Source: Lactobacillus gasseri ATCC 33323 = JCM 1131 (lineage in GTDB: Bacteria; Bacillota; Bacilli; Lactobacillales; Lactobacillaceae). Taken from it: a DNA stretch of 64,000 nt. The stretch covers positions 992,001 to 1,056,000 of the forward strand of contig NC_008530.1 in the NCBI RefSeq assembly GCF_000014425.1, in the 5' to 3' direction. A program made the position numbers and the translations under genes. The notes beneath the pieces were generated by a model that worked only from the letters and a program-made list of their open reading frames with translations, did not search any database and was not told where the DNA came from. Shown here piece after piece: positions 36,669 through 46,325 of the stretch (its first letter is position 1; every line of letters begins with the position of its first letter).

Positions 36669-37298
36669 TCACTTTAAAGGTGGTAAAAAAGAATAAGGAT
36701 CTTGATCTTTAGTTCTAGCTGGCATTGTATATCGACCAAATAAAATCATTGCATGATGTGTACGAATCCATTCTTCTTTTGGCAGTAACTCTTCAAGACG
36801 TTGTTCTACCTCATGCGGAGTAGCTTTTTCTCCCACTATTTTAAATCTTTTAGAAATCCGAGATACATGAGTATCAACTGCAATTGCAGGTATTTTAAAA
36901 CCTTCTGCCAAAACAACATTAGCCGTTTTCTCACCTACTCCTGGTAGTGTCATTAAAGTCTTTTTATCCTTGGGAATTTCACCATTAAACTTATCTGTAA
37001 TAATCTGTGCTGTTTCCTTTAAATGCTTAGCCTTTGTACGATACAAACCAATCGTGTGAATATGTGCTTCGATATCTTTAATACTAGCTTGGGCTAAACT
37101 AGCACTATCAGGATAGTCACTAAAAAATTTAGGTGTTGTTTTATTAACCATCTTATCAGTAGTTTGTGCACTCATTAAAACCGCACAAAGCAAATGAAAC
37201 TTTGTATCCCAGTGAAGTTCTCCTTTTGCATCCGGATAAAGAGACAAAATTCTTTTTAAAACTAATCGAGCTTTTTCGTCTGACAATAATTTTTCCAT
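36669..37298 (-). CDS. nth: Endonuclease III lacking the Fe-S cluster ligands
   Basis: 209 residues. The catalytic centre is intact: LPGVGEKTANVVLAEGFKIPAIAVDTHVSRIS holds the helix-hairpin-helix, the catalytic Lys (EKTANVVL) and the Asp (AVDTHV). The enzyme removes oxidised pyrimidines and cuts at AP sites. The C-terminal loop that normally carries four Cys (C-x6-C-x2-C-x5-C after HGRYTC) reads FGRYTMPARTKDQDPYSFLPP with no cysteine, so the 4Fe-4S cluster is absent. The only Cys is in LLCAVL. It lies 8 bp after dnaD in the order asnS-dnaD-nth known from Bacillus. Confidence 0.94.
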   Translation of the reverse strand: MEKLLSDEKARLVLKRILSLYPDAKGELHWDTKFHLLCAVLMSAQTTDKMVNKTTPKFFSDYPDSASLAQASIKDIEAHIHTIGLYRTKAKHLKETAQIITDKFNGEIPKDKKTLMTLPGVGEKTANVVLAEGFKIPAIAVDTHVSRISKRFKIVGEKATPHEVEQRLEELLPKEEWIRTHHAMILFGRYTMPARTKDQDPYSFLPPLK

Positions 37299-37306
37299 TT
37301 AATCAC

Positions 37307-37951
37307 CTAATTTCGTTGAAGGAAGTTTTTAATTTGGTCTGTAGTTGTAAGACCGTGTCGTTGCCAATTTAGTAAAATTCGATCAACATACTTAAAATTA
37401 TATACCTGCGCTAAAATTGCTTCACGCAGAGCCAATTTAACTATTTCTGGATTGTAATGATCTATATTAAGCCAAGCAGCAATTTCTTGCTTTTCAATTG
37501 GACTTAAAAGGCGTCCAAATTCAATCTCGAATTGTCTTACTAATTCTTGCAGTGGATTTACTGATTCTCTTTTTTTTGTTCCTTCTCCTGAGTAAACTTC
37601 ATCGTAAGCATTCGTATCTCTTTCATCAATAATTGTGTCTAATTTTTGATATAAAGGCTTGAGATCATAAAAATTTGTAATTCGACCTTCACTATCTCTC
37701 TTTTGCCCTAATTCAAGCAGTTTTTTATCAATTAAATCCTGAATTAGCTGCGAAACTTCGACTGGCGACAAATTCATTCTTCCTGATAAATCATTATCAC
37801 TTGGGAAAAAATTATTTGCTTGTTTGAATGATTCTAATTGCAATAAAAGCATTGCTTCAATTTCAGATATTTTTAAAGAGGGATAGTAACGTAAGAGACT
37901 ATTAGAAATGACTGTAAAGCCTTCATTTTGGATAGCCGCAAAAGACGCCAT
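37307..37951 (-). CDS. dnaD: Replication initiation protein DnaD
   Basis: 214 residues. The N-terminal winged helix (FTVISNSLLRYYPSLKISEIEAMLLLQLESF) is followed by the DnaD/DnaB C-terminal domain (NPLQELVRQFEIEFGRLLSPIEKQEIAAWL) and the signature YNFKYVDRILLNWQRHG (YxxxIxxxW type). DnaD helps load the replicative helicase at the origin and restarts forks. It follows asnS and precedes nth by 8 bp in a conserved Firmicutes cluster. Confidence 0.94.
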   Translation of the reverse strand: MASFAAIQNEGFTVISNSLLRYYPSLKISEIEAMLLLQLESFKQANNFFPSDNDLSGRMNLSPVEVSQLIQDLIDKKLLELGQKRDSEGRITNFYDLKPLYQKLDTIIDERDTNAYDEVYSGEGTKKRESVNPLQELVRQFEIEFGRLLSPIEKQEIAAWLNIDHYNPEIVKLALREAILAQVYNFKYVDRILLNWQRHGLTTTDQIKNFLQRN

Positions 37952-38018
37952 ACACTTTTCCTTTCAAAAAAAGCTGAACTAAAATAGTTCAACTTTTTAT
38001 ATTATATTAAATTATCGA

Positions 38019-39317
38019 TTATGGTTGCATTCTGTTAATTAATCTTGGGAATGGAATAGCTTCACGAATATGATCTAACTTACAAATCCAAGCAATCGTA
38101 CGTTCAAATCCCATACCAAAGCCAGAGTGAGGAACACCACCAAATTTACGTAAGTCAAGGTACCATTGGTAATCTTCTAAGTTTAGTCCTGCTTCTTCAA
38201 TTTGCTTTTTCAAAATTTCGTAGTTTCCTTCACGTTCAGAACCACCAAAAATTTCACCGTATCCTTCTGGCGCAATTACGTCAGCACATAAGTATTCTTT
38301 AGGATTATCAGGATTCTTCTTCATATAGAAAGGCTTAATTGTGGTTGGATAGTTAACGATGAAGACTGGACGATCAAATTGTTCTGAAATATATCCTTCA
38401 TCTGGAGCACCAAAGTCGTCACCCCATTTAATATCACGACCAGCTTCTTGAAGCATTTTAATAGCATCATCGTAAGGAAGACGAGTAAAGTTACCTTCAG
38501 TAGTTGGACGTAATTTTTCAGGATCTCTACCCAAGATTCTCAATTCATATTCATTGTTTTCAAGAACTTGCTTAACCATATATGCTAAGTATCTTTCTTG
38601 AATATCTAAAGATTCATCTTGATGCATCCATGCCATTTCTGGTTCCATCATCCAAAATTCTGTCATATGACGACGGCCTTTAGATTCTTCTGCTCTAAAA
38701 GTTGGACCAAAAGTAAAGATCTTGCCGTAAGCCATAGCGCCAGCTTCACCGTATAATTGACCAGATTGTGACAAGTATGCGTCATTGTTAAAGTATTCTA
38801 CATGGAATAATTGTGTAGTACCTTCTGGAGCTGAATGCATGAAAATAGGCGCGTCAAACTTGATAAAGCCCTCTTTTTCAAAGAAGTCAACAGTAGCTTT
38901 AAACATAGTATTTCTAATTTGCATAATAGCAAATGGGCGTTTAGATCTTAACCATAAGTGACGGTTATCAAGTAAGAAATCAACACCATGTTCCTTGTTA
39001 CCGATTGGGTAGCCCTCGTTATTAGAAACAATTTCTAAATCTGAGATTTGAATTTCATAACCGAAGTGAGAACGCTTATCTTCGTGAACAGTACCAGTAA
39101 TATAAAAACTAGCTTCTTGACGTAAAGACTTAGCTGCTTCAAAAACTTCTTCAGAAACATCATTCTTACGAACAACACCTTGGAAAAATGCAGTTCCATC
39201 ACGTAATTGCAAGAAGATAATCTTACCACTTGATCGTTTATCAGTTAACCAAACATGCATCTTAACTTTTTGGTCTACATGTTTAGAAGAATCTTTAATT
39301 GAGATTAATTCTGTCAT
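38019..39317 (-). CDS. asnS: Asparaginyl-tRNA synthetase
   Basis: 432 residues, the usual length. The N-terminal OB-fold anticodon domain ([33 protein letters not shown]) is followed by the class II core: motif 2 [28 protein letters not shown] and motif 3 [28 protein letters not shown]. It charges tRNA-Asn with asparagine. It is 68 bp downstream of the ypmB-like gene. I see no T-box leader in that gap, which is too short for one. Confidence 0.96.
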   Translation of the reverse strand: MTELISIKDSSKHVDQKVKMHVWLTDKRSSGKIIFLQLRDGTAFFQGVVRKNDVSEEVFEAAKSLRQEASFYITGTVHEDKRSHFGYEIQISDLEIVSNNEGYPIGNKEHGVDFLLDNRHLWLRSKRPFAIMQIRNTMFKATVDFFEKEGFIKFDAPIFMHSAPEGTTQLFHVEYFNNDAYLSQSGQLYGEAGAMAYGKIFTFGPTFRAEESKGRRHMTEFWMMEPEMAWMHQDESLDIQERYLAYMVKQVLENNEYELRILGRDPEKLRPTTEGNFTRLPYDDAIKMLQEAGRDIKWGDDFGAPDEGYISEQFDRPVFIVNYPTTIKPFYMKKNPDNPKEYLCADVIAPEGYGEIFGGSEREGNYEILKKQIEEAGLNLEDYQWYLDLRKFGGVPHSGFGMGFERTIAWICKLDHIREAIPFPRLINRMQP

Positions 39318-39385
39318 TACTTACCAACCTTTTTAATTAAATTTAATTTTATTATACTAAAAAATTGCCTATTAGTTTAACAAAT

Positions 39386-39880
39386 TTACAAATTGTCCGC
39401 ATAAGCTAATTCTTTTCCGCTTTTAAAGTTATAAAGGACATAGCCGTAATTGCCATTTTTCTTATGATAAGTCACTTCCCAGACTGGCATCCCTTTATAC
39501 CAACCTAACTGACATTTAAGATTATCATGTCCAGGATGAGCACTATTAAAAATCTTTAGGATTTGTTCTTCGCTTTTTCCTTTATTTGCTTGATAAAGGT
39601 AAGCTTTTTTGCTTTTTGGCAAATAGATGAAGTAATACTTCTTTCCCTTCTTACTAGTCCCGGCTAAACTGTTACTTTCTACACTTCGACTCAAATGATA
39701 ATTTTTGGTGATTGTAGTAATTGGTGTTTTTTCAAGTGCAATTTCATTAGTTTGTTTTGCTTTATCACTTGCCGGCTTAGTTGCAAAGTAAAATACAAAA
39801 CACAAACATAAGTATATTACTGCAATAACTCCGACCACAATTCCAGTAATTTTAAGCCCTTTTTTTACATATTTATTCAT
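39386..39880 (-). CDS. YpmB-like membrane-anchored protein (DUF5590)
   Basis: 164 residues. A hydrophobic segment at about 10-33 (ITGIVVGVIAVIYLCLCFVFYF) anchors the protein; the rest is extracellular with PepSY-like strands (MPVWEVTYHKKNGNYGYVLYNFKSGKELAY). This matches the YpmB family in size and position: in Bacillus ypmB lies between dinG and asnS. The function is unknown. The start overlaps the end of dinG by 8 bp, so translation is probably coupled. Confidence 0.8.
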   Translation of the reverse strand: MNKYVKKGLKITGIVVGVIAVIYLCLCFVFYFATKPASDKAKQTNEIALEKTPITTITKNYHLSRSVESNSLAGTSKKGKKYYFIYLPKSKKAYLYQANKGKSEEQILKIFNSAHPGHDNLKCQLGWYKGMPVWEVTYHKKNGNYGYVLYNFKSGKELAYADNL

Positions 39881-42686
39881 TCTGCTTACTATTCCTTAAA
39901 ACATTTAGTAGTTGTTGTTTGCTGACCTTTTTTGCACTCACAGGAAGGCCAGCTAAAAACTGTTCACCATAAGATTTATTCCAAACACGTTGATCTAAAA
40001 TTATAAAGATGCCATGATCACGTTCATTTCTGATTAAGCGACCACAGCCCTGTCTAAAGCGTAAAATAGCTCGCGGCAGTGTATCAACTTCAAAAATCTT
40101 ATCAGCACCAACCTGCTTTTTTAAACATTCTGTTCGCAACTTTACTTCTGGTTGATCAGGAGATTCAAACGGTAAGCGCGTAACAATTGCCAAGTCTACC
40201 CCGTTATGCTTGAAGTCGATTCCTTCCCAGAAACTATTAGCCCCAAGCAAAACGGCTTTTTCAGCAATTCCAAAACGTTTAGCAATTTTTTCATTTGAAC
40301 CAGTTAATCCTTGAGCTAAAATTTCATAATCTTTTAAATTATTACTTTCACTTAACTTACTAAAGACATCACGAATAACATCTAAATTTGTAAACAAAAC
40401 CAAAATATGATTGTAATTCTTAATCTGTGTAAGCAAATTACTAATAAACTCCTCATATTCGGGACTATTTGGATCTTCAGGCGCATCGTTATCAGAGAGA
40501 GCATAAACTTTTAAATGCTTCTCCACCTTAAAAGACGGCTTAGCACGATAAGTTAGCGTTTTTTTAGGATCTAAATATAGATTTTTGATTGTATATGAAA
40601 AATTATCTTGCTGCGCTAAAGTAGCTGAAATAAACAATTTTTTATCAAAATATTGATATAGTTGTTGCACTTCTTCTTCAGGATCAAGCATTAACCAAGT
40701 TAAATTAGTTGATAAAGGATCATCTTCGTTACTGATTTCCAAAACAAATCCTTCGTGATCTAACTTCTGCGGTTCGCTTAGTTGATCCAATAAAAGATAA
40801 TTCTGCTCTGAATAATAGTCAAGATGGTCTATCTCTTCTTGCAAGTCCCTTATTAAAACATCATCACTAGTCAAAAGATTCTTTTGCTGATGATATAAAA
40901 GAAATAATAATTGATTTGTTTCTTGACGAACAATTTCAATATTATCCTGCATTTGACTTAACAACTGTTTAAACTGAGGAACATTTCTAAATAAATCCTG
41001 TCCTTGAAAGCCTAAACTAATTGCATTCTGTCTTCTTTCTTCCCGACTTGTAGCAAAATTTCGATTATCATAAAGGGCTTGCTGAACTTTGTTTATCGAA
41101 TGAATTAAATCCGTAGTATTTTTCTCAAGTTTATCCAAAATTATCTTAAACTCGATATTATTACCGAATCTAACTTTTGCACTGTCTTCTGCATAAAAAA
41201 GCAAGTTGCGCAAATGGCTACACATACCCCAAAAGCTTTCAAACTGCAGCGAATCATTTCTTGAACTTGCCACGTTTTCAACAAAACGATGTGCCTCATC
41301 AACAACTAAAAATGGATTTTGTCCCCAAATTGAGTCCATATAATGGTTTGCTAAATAAGCATGATTCGTAATTAAAATATCAGCTTGCTCTTGTCTGCTT
41401 CGAGCAAGATTCCAAAAATCGTAATCTGCAAATGCAGTTCCAATTCTTGCATCCCCGGGATGCTCAATTGCCGCAAATAATGGCGCTTGATAATTAGTTA
41501 ACTGCAGTTCATCTAAATCACCAGTTTCAGTTTCAGTGAGCCAAATCAAAATTCCCATTTGTAAAATCAGAGTTTGCTGGATAGCATTATCAGTTTGATA
41601 TAGTGAATTATAGAAACCATCTAAATCTAAATAGTGACTACTTGACTTAACAATCTGAGCATCTAAATCTAAATGAGTTACTCTTAGAAGCTGCGGTATC
41701 TCTTGTTTCAATATTTGTTCTTGCAAGACCTTCGTAGGCGTTGCTACAACCAATTTTCTACCTGAATAAAGCTCATACGCATAAGCCATTAAATAGCTAA
41801 AAGTTTTTCCACTTCCATTTGGCGCTTCAACTACTAACGAGTTGTCCGTATCACTATAGACAAATTCATGCAGTCGATTAATTAAACTTACTTGACCACG
41901 TCTAAAACGCAAATTTTTCTTAAATAGTTTCTTCTTCTCCTCATCACTTTGAGGAAACTCGCCTTTGCTTACGGCTCCAATATGACGCAAAGGTACAATT
42001 TGTTTCTTAAGAATTAAATGCTTTACTTGAATTAAATCTTTGTCTAATGGTCTCTTTGTTTGACGAGCAACTTGTCCTATTTCATAAAAAATATAATCAG
42101 TATCTCGCAATAATCCTTTAGATAAAGAAGTTAAAGTATTTAACGTTGCCTGAGGAAGAGCTTCAAGTTTTTTAATAACTTTTAGCAGTAATTTAGCTGT
42201 TACTAAAGCATCTGAATCAGCGCGGTGCGGATTTAAATGCTTAATTTTTAAACGAGCAGTTAAGTCACGTAATTTGTAGGATGGAAAAGTTGGAAAAGCA
42301 ATTTGAGCTAATTCAACTGTATCAATTGCCTTTCCTGTTAATGGCTCTAAGCCAGCATTTACTAATTCATAGTTCAGAAAAGGAAGATCAAAATTAACAT
42401 TATGTGCAACAAAAATTGTATTCTCTAAGATTTTTCGAATTTTAGGAGCATAGTAATTAAAATCGCGTGCTTGAGCAACATCTCTATTACTAATATGAGT
42501 TAAATTTTCAACAGCTTGAGGGATTTCACGATGAGGATTGATTAAGAATGAATATGTTTTGACTACCTTACGCTTTTTGATGATTGCACAACCAAATTGA
42601 ATAATATGATCGCCTTGATTACGCTGCGTGCCTGTAGTTTCAAGATCGACGACCGCAAAAACATCATCTGTAAAGGCTTTTTTCAT
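39873..42686 (-). CDS. dinG: DinG-type helicase with N-terminal DEDD exonuclease domain
   Basis: 937 residues. An N-terminal DnaQ-like 3'-5' exonuclease domain (AVVDLETTGTQRNQGDHIIQFG, IFVAHNVNFDLPFL, HRADSDALVTAKLL) is fused to an XPD-like SF2 helicase: Walker A VVEAPNGSGKTFSYLMAYA, DEAH box FLVVDEAHRF, and the C-lobe LGANSFWEGIDFKHNGVDLAIVTRLPFESPDQPE with RFRQGCGRLIRNERDHG. This is the Firmicutes DinG layout; the Fe-S cysteines of E. coli DinG are not expected in it. It lies 24 bp after addA, linking it to recombination repair. Confidence 0.94.
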   Translation of the reverse strand: MKKAFTDDVFAVVDLETTGTQRNQGDHIIQFGCAIIKKRKVVKTYSFLINPHREIPQAVENLTHISNRDVAQARDFNYYAPKIRKILENTIFVAHNVNFDLPFLNYELVNAGLEPLTGKAIDTVELAQIAFPTFPSYKLRDLTARLKIKHLNPHRADSDALVTAKLLLKVIKKLEALPQATLNTLTSLSKGLLRDTDYIFYEIGQVARQTKRPLDKDLIQVKHLILKKQIVPLRHIGAVSKGEFPQSDEEKKKLFKKNLRFRRGQVSLINRLHEFVYSDTDNSLVVEAPNGSGKTFSYLMAYAYELYSGRKLVVATPTKVLQEQILKQEIPQLLRVTHLDLDAQIVKSSSHYLDLDGFYNSLYQTDNAIQQTLILQMGILIWLTETETGDLDELQLTNYQAPLFAAIEHPGDARIGTAFADYDFWNLARSRQEQADILITNHAYLANHYMDSIWGQNPFLVVDEAHRFVENVASSRNDSLQFESFWGMCSHLRNLLFYAEDSAKVRFGNNIEFKIILDKLEKNTTDLIHSINKVQQALYDNRNFATSREERRQNAISLGFQGQDLFRNVPQFKQLLSQMQDNIEIVRQETNQLLFLLYHQQKNLLTSDDVLIRDLQEEIDHLDYYSEQNYLLLDQLSEPQKLDHEGFVLEISNEDDPLSTNLTWLMLDPEEEVQQLYQYFDKKLFISATLAQQDNFSYTIKNLYLDPKKTLTYRAKPSFKVEKHLKVYALSDNDAPEDPNSPEYEEFISNLLTQIKNYNHILVLFTNLDVIRDVFSKLSESNNLKDYEILAQGLTGSNEKIAKRFGIAEKAVLLGANSFWEGIDFKHNGVDLAIVTRLPFESPDQPEVKLRTECLKKQVGADKIFEVDTLPRAILRFRQGCGRLIRNERDHGIFIILDQRVWNKSYGEQFLAGLPVSAKKVSKQQLLNVLRNSKQNE

Positions 42687-42710
42687 AATAATCTCCCTTC
42701 TATTCTGTTT

Positions 42711-45700
42711 CTAGTCTACTGGGACCACTTTCCTTGCGTCAAGCAAAATCAAATATTTTCCAATAACCTTCTTATCATTATTCATTTCATTTAGAGCTTG
42801 TTCATATAGCCGTAGCTGTCCGGTATATTTTTGCTTAATTTTTTCAATTGCTTGTTCTTCGTTTGTTTTATCGACAAAATCAGTTTTGTAATCGAATAAA
42901 ATAAGACCATCTTTTGCTTCAAAATATCCATCCACCGTTCCATGAACTAAAACCTTCGCAGATGGATCAGAAAAGTCATTAAATAATTCACTAGCATTAA
43001 CGAGACTTGAAAATTGGCTTTCTCTATGTAATTTATCCGGTTGCTTCCAAAATTCTTTAGCAAAATCACTCATTACAAACCAATTTAAAGCTTCTTTAGA
43101 CAAATGCGGAACCATTAAAGAATTCAGTTTTCCTAATTCAACGAGCTGATCGATTTCTTGATCTAAATTTTCTTGGTCTTTATTACCTTCATAATTATAA
43201 TATTGCAAAACTAAGTGCATTGCCGTCCCTATTTCAGCACCAGTAAATTTTTGTCCCTCTAAAAAGGTTGGTGTTTCATCAATTGGTTGTAAATAACGAT
43301 TACTTGAAGATATAAGACGAGAGTTTTCAAGCTCTGTATCTATTGGATCATTAAAGGCTTTTTTAATTTCAGATACAGACTGATAAGCTGTAGTCTTAGT
43401 AGCATCTTCAAATGGATACTTAAAGTTGTACAATTCTTTAACTACCTTGTTTACGTTAGAATTTACTTCTTGGCTATCCTCATTTTGATCTTTAATTTTC
43501 TCAGGCTCCAAGTCAAGATTGAATTTTAAATAATAGAGCTTATCTTGTTCTTCTAAAGCAGAGGTCATATCTCGAATAGTTTGATCAAATTCATGTTTTT
43601 GCTCTAGCTTTGGTCCTAAAAAATCAAGCGGTGATTGAGCATTAATCTTTTTAACTAATGGAATTATATCTTTCTTTTGATCAAGCTCACTCACCCATTT
43701 TTTTCGTTTGTTTTCAATTTCGTTCACGCTTGCCACTAAGATCAATTTCTGCTGTGCTCTAGTTAAGCCAACATATAAAATTCTTGCTTCTTCTTCAAGC
43801 ATTTGTTGTCTTTTTTGAACATCAGCTAATGATTTAACTAAAGAATCAATACGATAATTTTTTTCTTTTATCGTTAAACCTAATTCATTCTGACTAATTG
43901 TGAAATTTCCACTTAAGTCTCTAGTCTGATACTGATGTCCTAATCCCATTACAAATACTATGGGAAACTCTAGTCCCTTAGAAGCATGAATAGTCATTAA
44001 TTTCACTGCATTATCTGCTTTATCGCTTAAGAGAGGTTGAGCTAAATCTTTTTGATTCTTTCTCATTCGCTCAATAAAACTAATGAATTGATACAAGCCT
44101 TTAAAACCTGCACTTTCATACGAAGTTGCCCGTTCATACAAAGATTCAAGATTAACTCTACGTTGTTGCCCATTTGGTAAACCAGTGACAATTTCTAAAA
44201 GATGTGTTTTTTCGTAAATACTCCAGATCAACTCAGAAATTCGGTGCGTAGCAGCAAATGAGCGAAGAGTTTCAAGCTGCTGTAAAAATTCTTTACATTT
44301 CTTTCCTAGAGACGAATTAACTGATGCAAAGCTAGTAAGCGCAGTATAAAAATTGCCAGCTGGAGTTTTAACGCGAATTTGTGCAAGTTCTGGTTCTTTG
44401 AAGTTAAATAGGGGTGATCTCATTACAGCTACTAGAGGAATATCTTGCTGAGGGTTATCAATCAACCTTAAGTAATTCATAATCATAATCAACTCAAAAG
44501 TTTGAAAATAATTTTGCGCATCAGTAACAAATAAAGGTAAATCAGCTTTGGCAAATTCTTGCATTACCTGCAAGTTATCACTTCTAGTTCTTGTAATAAT
44601 TGCAATATCTGAATACTCAAGTGGCCTTTTAAGCTGCGTTCTGCGATCCCAAACTTGAAAATTTTCTGCTTTTAATTGCTTAATTCTCGCAATTACCATC
44701 TGAACTTCGCTAAAATCCATTTCATCGCCATATTGATCTTCATAAGCCGACTGGGTTTGTTTTTTATCGGTAAAAATATATTCACTTGCTGTCGGCAAAT
44801 CTGATGGATAATAGCTAGCTCCGAACTGTAATTGGCCTTCTTTTTTATAATCAATACCACCAAAATTAGTTGTCAAAATTGGATTAAATAAGTCATTAAC
44901 TGTTTTGGTGACCCTTTTGGTTGATCTAAAATTATCAGCTAGGATGATTTTTTCACTATCATTATCTTTACCATAAGTATGATACTTACTCAAAAAGAGG
45001 TCTGGCCGTGCTTGCCTAAAGCCATAAATTGACTGCTTGACATCCCCAACCATAAAAAGCGTGTTCTGCCCCTTCTTTTTAATGGCTTTAATGATATTTT
45101 CTTGAAGTGCGTTCACATCTTGATATTCATCAATCAAGATCTCGTTAAATTTTTCTTGATAATATTCTTGTGCAATATGTGCATTTGAAGTATCTGTCGT
45201 CAAAATACTAAAAGCAAATTGCTCCATATCGCTATAGTCAATCAAATTTTGCTCACGTTTTAATTGACTGAATTTTTGAATCAATTTTTTCTCAGCTGCA
45301 ACAATTGTTTTAACTATCTTTTCTGACTTTTGCAAAACTGCTATTTGCTCTTTTTCTTCAACCACAAAAAAGCTAGCAAAAATCTTTTTAAGTTGATCGT
45401 TCAAGTCTAATTTTAAATCTTGACTATCTTGATATACTTCAATGCTTTCATCTGACCATTTTTTAGACTTTCGGACTGCTTTTTCAAATTTACAATTCAT
45501 TAAATTAGCACGAATTTCGTTGTACGGTTGGTCAGTATTTAAAGATTCCCAAAAGCTATCTAAACGATTAGAAAAAATGTCATAATTCTCTTTAACTTTA
45601 ACTAAATCAGAACTATTTATTTCTGGTTCAGCAAGCAGAGCTTCTACTTCTGCTTTTAAATCGGATATTTCTTTAAGTAAAAGAGGCTTTATTTGCTGCT

Positions 45701-46325
45701 GCCACAAATTAGATCGAATTAAATTATCGCCTACTTCATAGCAAGTCGGCAGATTATCGAGAAACTTCTCATAGTTTGGTTCGGTCGTTGCTGTATTATA
45801 CAGTTGCAAGAGCAAGTTGCGAGCGCCTTCTGCATCCCGATCCCCTGAGAAATTATCATAAAAATCTTGAAAGTCTTGATTATCTCCTTCAAGATAATCT
45901 GCCTCTATCTCACGCAAGGCGCGCTCTTTCAAAAGTTCTGCCTGAGTTTCATCAGTTAAAACACTAAATTGCGGATCAAGGTCAATTACATAGTAAAAAC
46001 GTCTAATTACATCTAAACAAAAAGAGTCAATCGTAGAAATATTAGCTGTATCGACATCTAATAATTGACTACGTAAAAATTGATTATCAGGTTCAATTTC
46101 AAGTTGATCGCTTATCTTTTGTTTGATTCGTTCTTTCATTTCACGTGCTGCGGCCTTAGTGAAAGTAATAATCAGTAAAGATGAGACTGGTGTACCCGAC
46201 AGAATCTTTTTTAAAACTCGCTCAACTAAAACGGTAGTCTTACCTGAACCAGCAGATGCAGAAACTAAGATATCTTTTCCGGCATCATTAATTGCCTGAT
46301 CTTGTTCTTTAGTAAAATTTGTCAC
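42711..46325 (-). CDS. addA: ATP-dependent helicase/nuclease subunit A (AddA/RexA)
   Basis: 1204 residues, starting with GTG at 46325 directly after the addB stop. UvrD-type helicase motifs: ILVSASAGSGKTTVLVERV (Walker A), LLIITFTKAAAREMKERI, ILIDEYQDVNALQENII (Walker B), VGDVKQSIYGFRQARPDLF, IHASKGLEFPIVFVMG and LYVGLTRAQQKLI. The C-terminal RecB-like nuclease domain has GTVDGYFEAKDGLILFDYKTDFV. With AddB it forms the helicase-nuclease that processes double-strand breaks to a 3' end for RecA. addB, addA and dinG form one transcription unit. Confidence 0.95.
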   Translation of the reverse strand: MTNFTKEQDQAINDAGKDILVSASAGSGKTTVLVERVLKKILSGTPVSSLLIITFTKAAAREMKERIKQKISDQLEIEPDNQFLRSQLLDVDTANISTIDSFCLDVIRRFYYVIDLDPQFSVLTDETQAELLKERALREIEADYLEGDNQDFQDFYDNFSGDRDAEGARNLLLQLYNTATTEPNYEKFLDNLPTCYEVGDNLIRSNLWQQQIKPLLLKEISDLKAEVEALLAEPEINSSDLVKVKENYDIFSNRLDSFWESLNTDQPYNEIRANLMNCKFEKAVRKSKKWSDESIEVYQDSQDLKLDLNDQLKKIFASFFVVEEKEQIAVLQKSEKIVKTIVAAEKKLIQKFSQLKREQNLIDYSDMEQFAFSILTTDTSNAHIAQEYYQEKFNEILIDEYQDVNALQENIIKAIKKKGQNTLFMVGDVKQSIYGFRQARPDLFLSKYHTYGKDNDSEKIILADNFRSTKRVTKTVNDLFNPILTTNFGGIDYKKEGQLQFGASYYPSDLPTASEYIFTDKKQTQSAYEDQYGDEMDFSEVQMVIARIKQLKAENFQVWDRRTQLKRPLEYSDIAIITRTRSDNLQVMQEFAKADLPLFVTDAQNYFQTFELIMIMNYLRLIDNPQQDIPLVAVMRSPLFNFKEPELAQIRVKTPAGNFYTALTSFASVNSSLGKKCKEFLQQLETLRSFAATHRISELIWSIYEKTHLLEIVTGLPNGQQRRVNLESLYERATSYESAGFKGLYQFISFIERMRKNQKDLAQPLLSDKADNAVKLMTIHASKGLEFPIVFVMGLGHQYQTRDLSGNFTISQNELGLTIKEKNYRIDSLVKSLADVQKRQQMLEEEARILYVGLTRAQQKLILVASVNEIENKRKKWVSELDQKKDIIPLVKKINAQSPLDFLGPKLEQKHEFDQTIRDMTSALEEQDKLYYLKFNLDLEPEKIKDQNEDSQEVNSNVNKVVKELYNFKYPFEDATKTTAYQSVSEIKKAFNDPIDTELENSRLISSSNRYLQPIDETPTFLEGQKFTGAEIGTAMHLVLQYYNYEGNKDQENLDQEIDQLVELGKLNSLMVPHLSKEALNWFVMSDFAKEFWKQPDKLHRESQFSSLVNASELFNDFSDPSAKVLVHGTVDGYFEAKDGLILFDYKTDFVDKTNEEQAIEKIKQKYTGQLRLYEQALNEMNNDKKVIGKYLILLDARKVVPVD

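Noticed and set aside
39318-39385. Possible T-box leader for asnS
   Set aside because: Only 68 bp between ypmB-like gene and asnS and no T-box or specifier stem seen.
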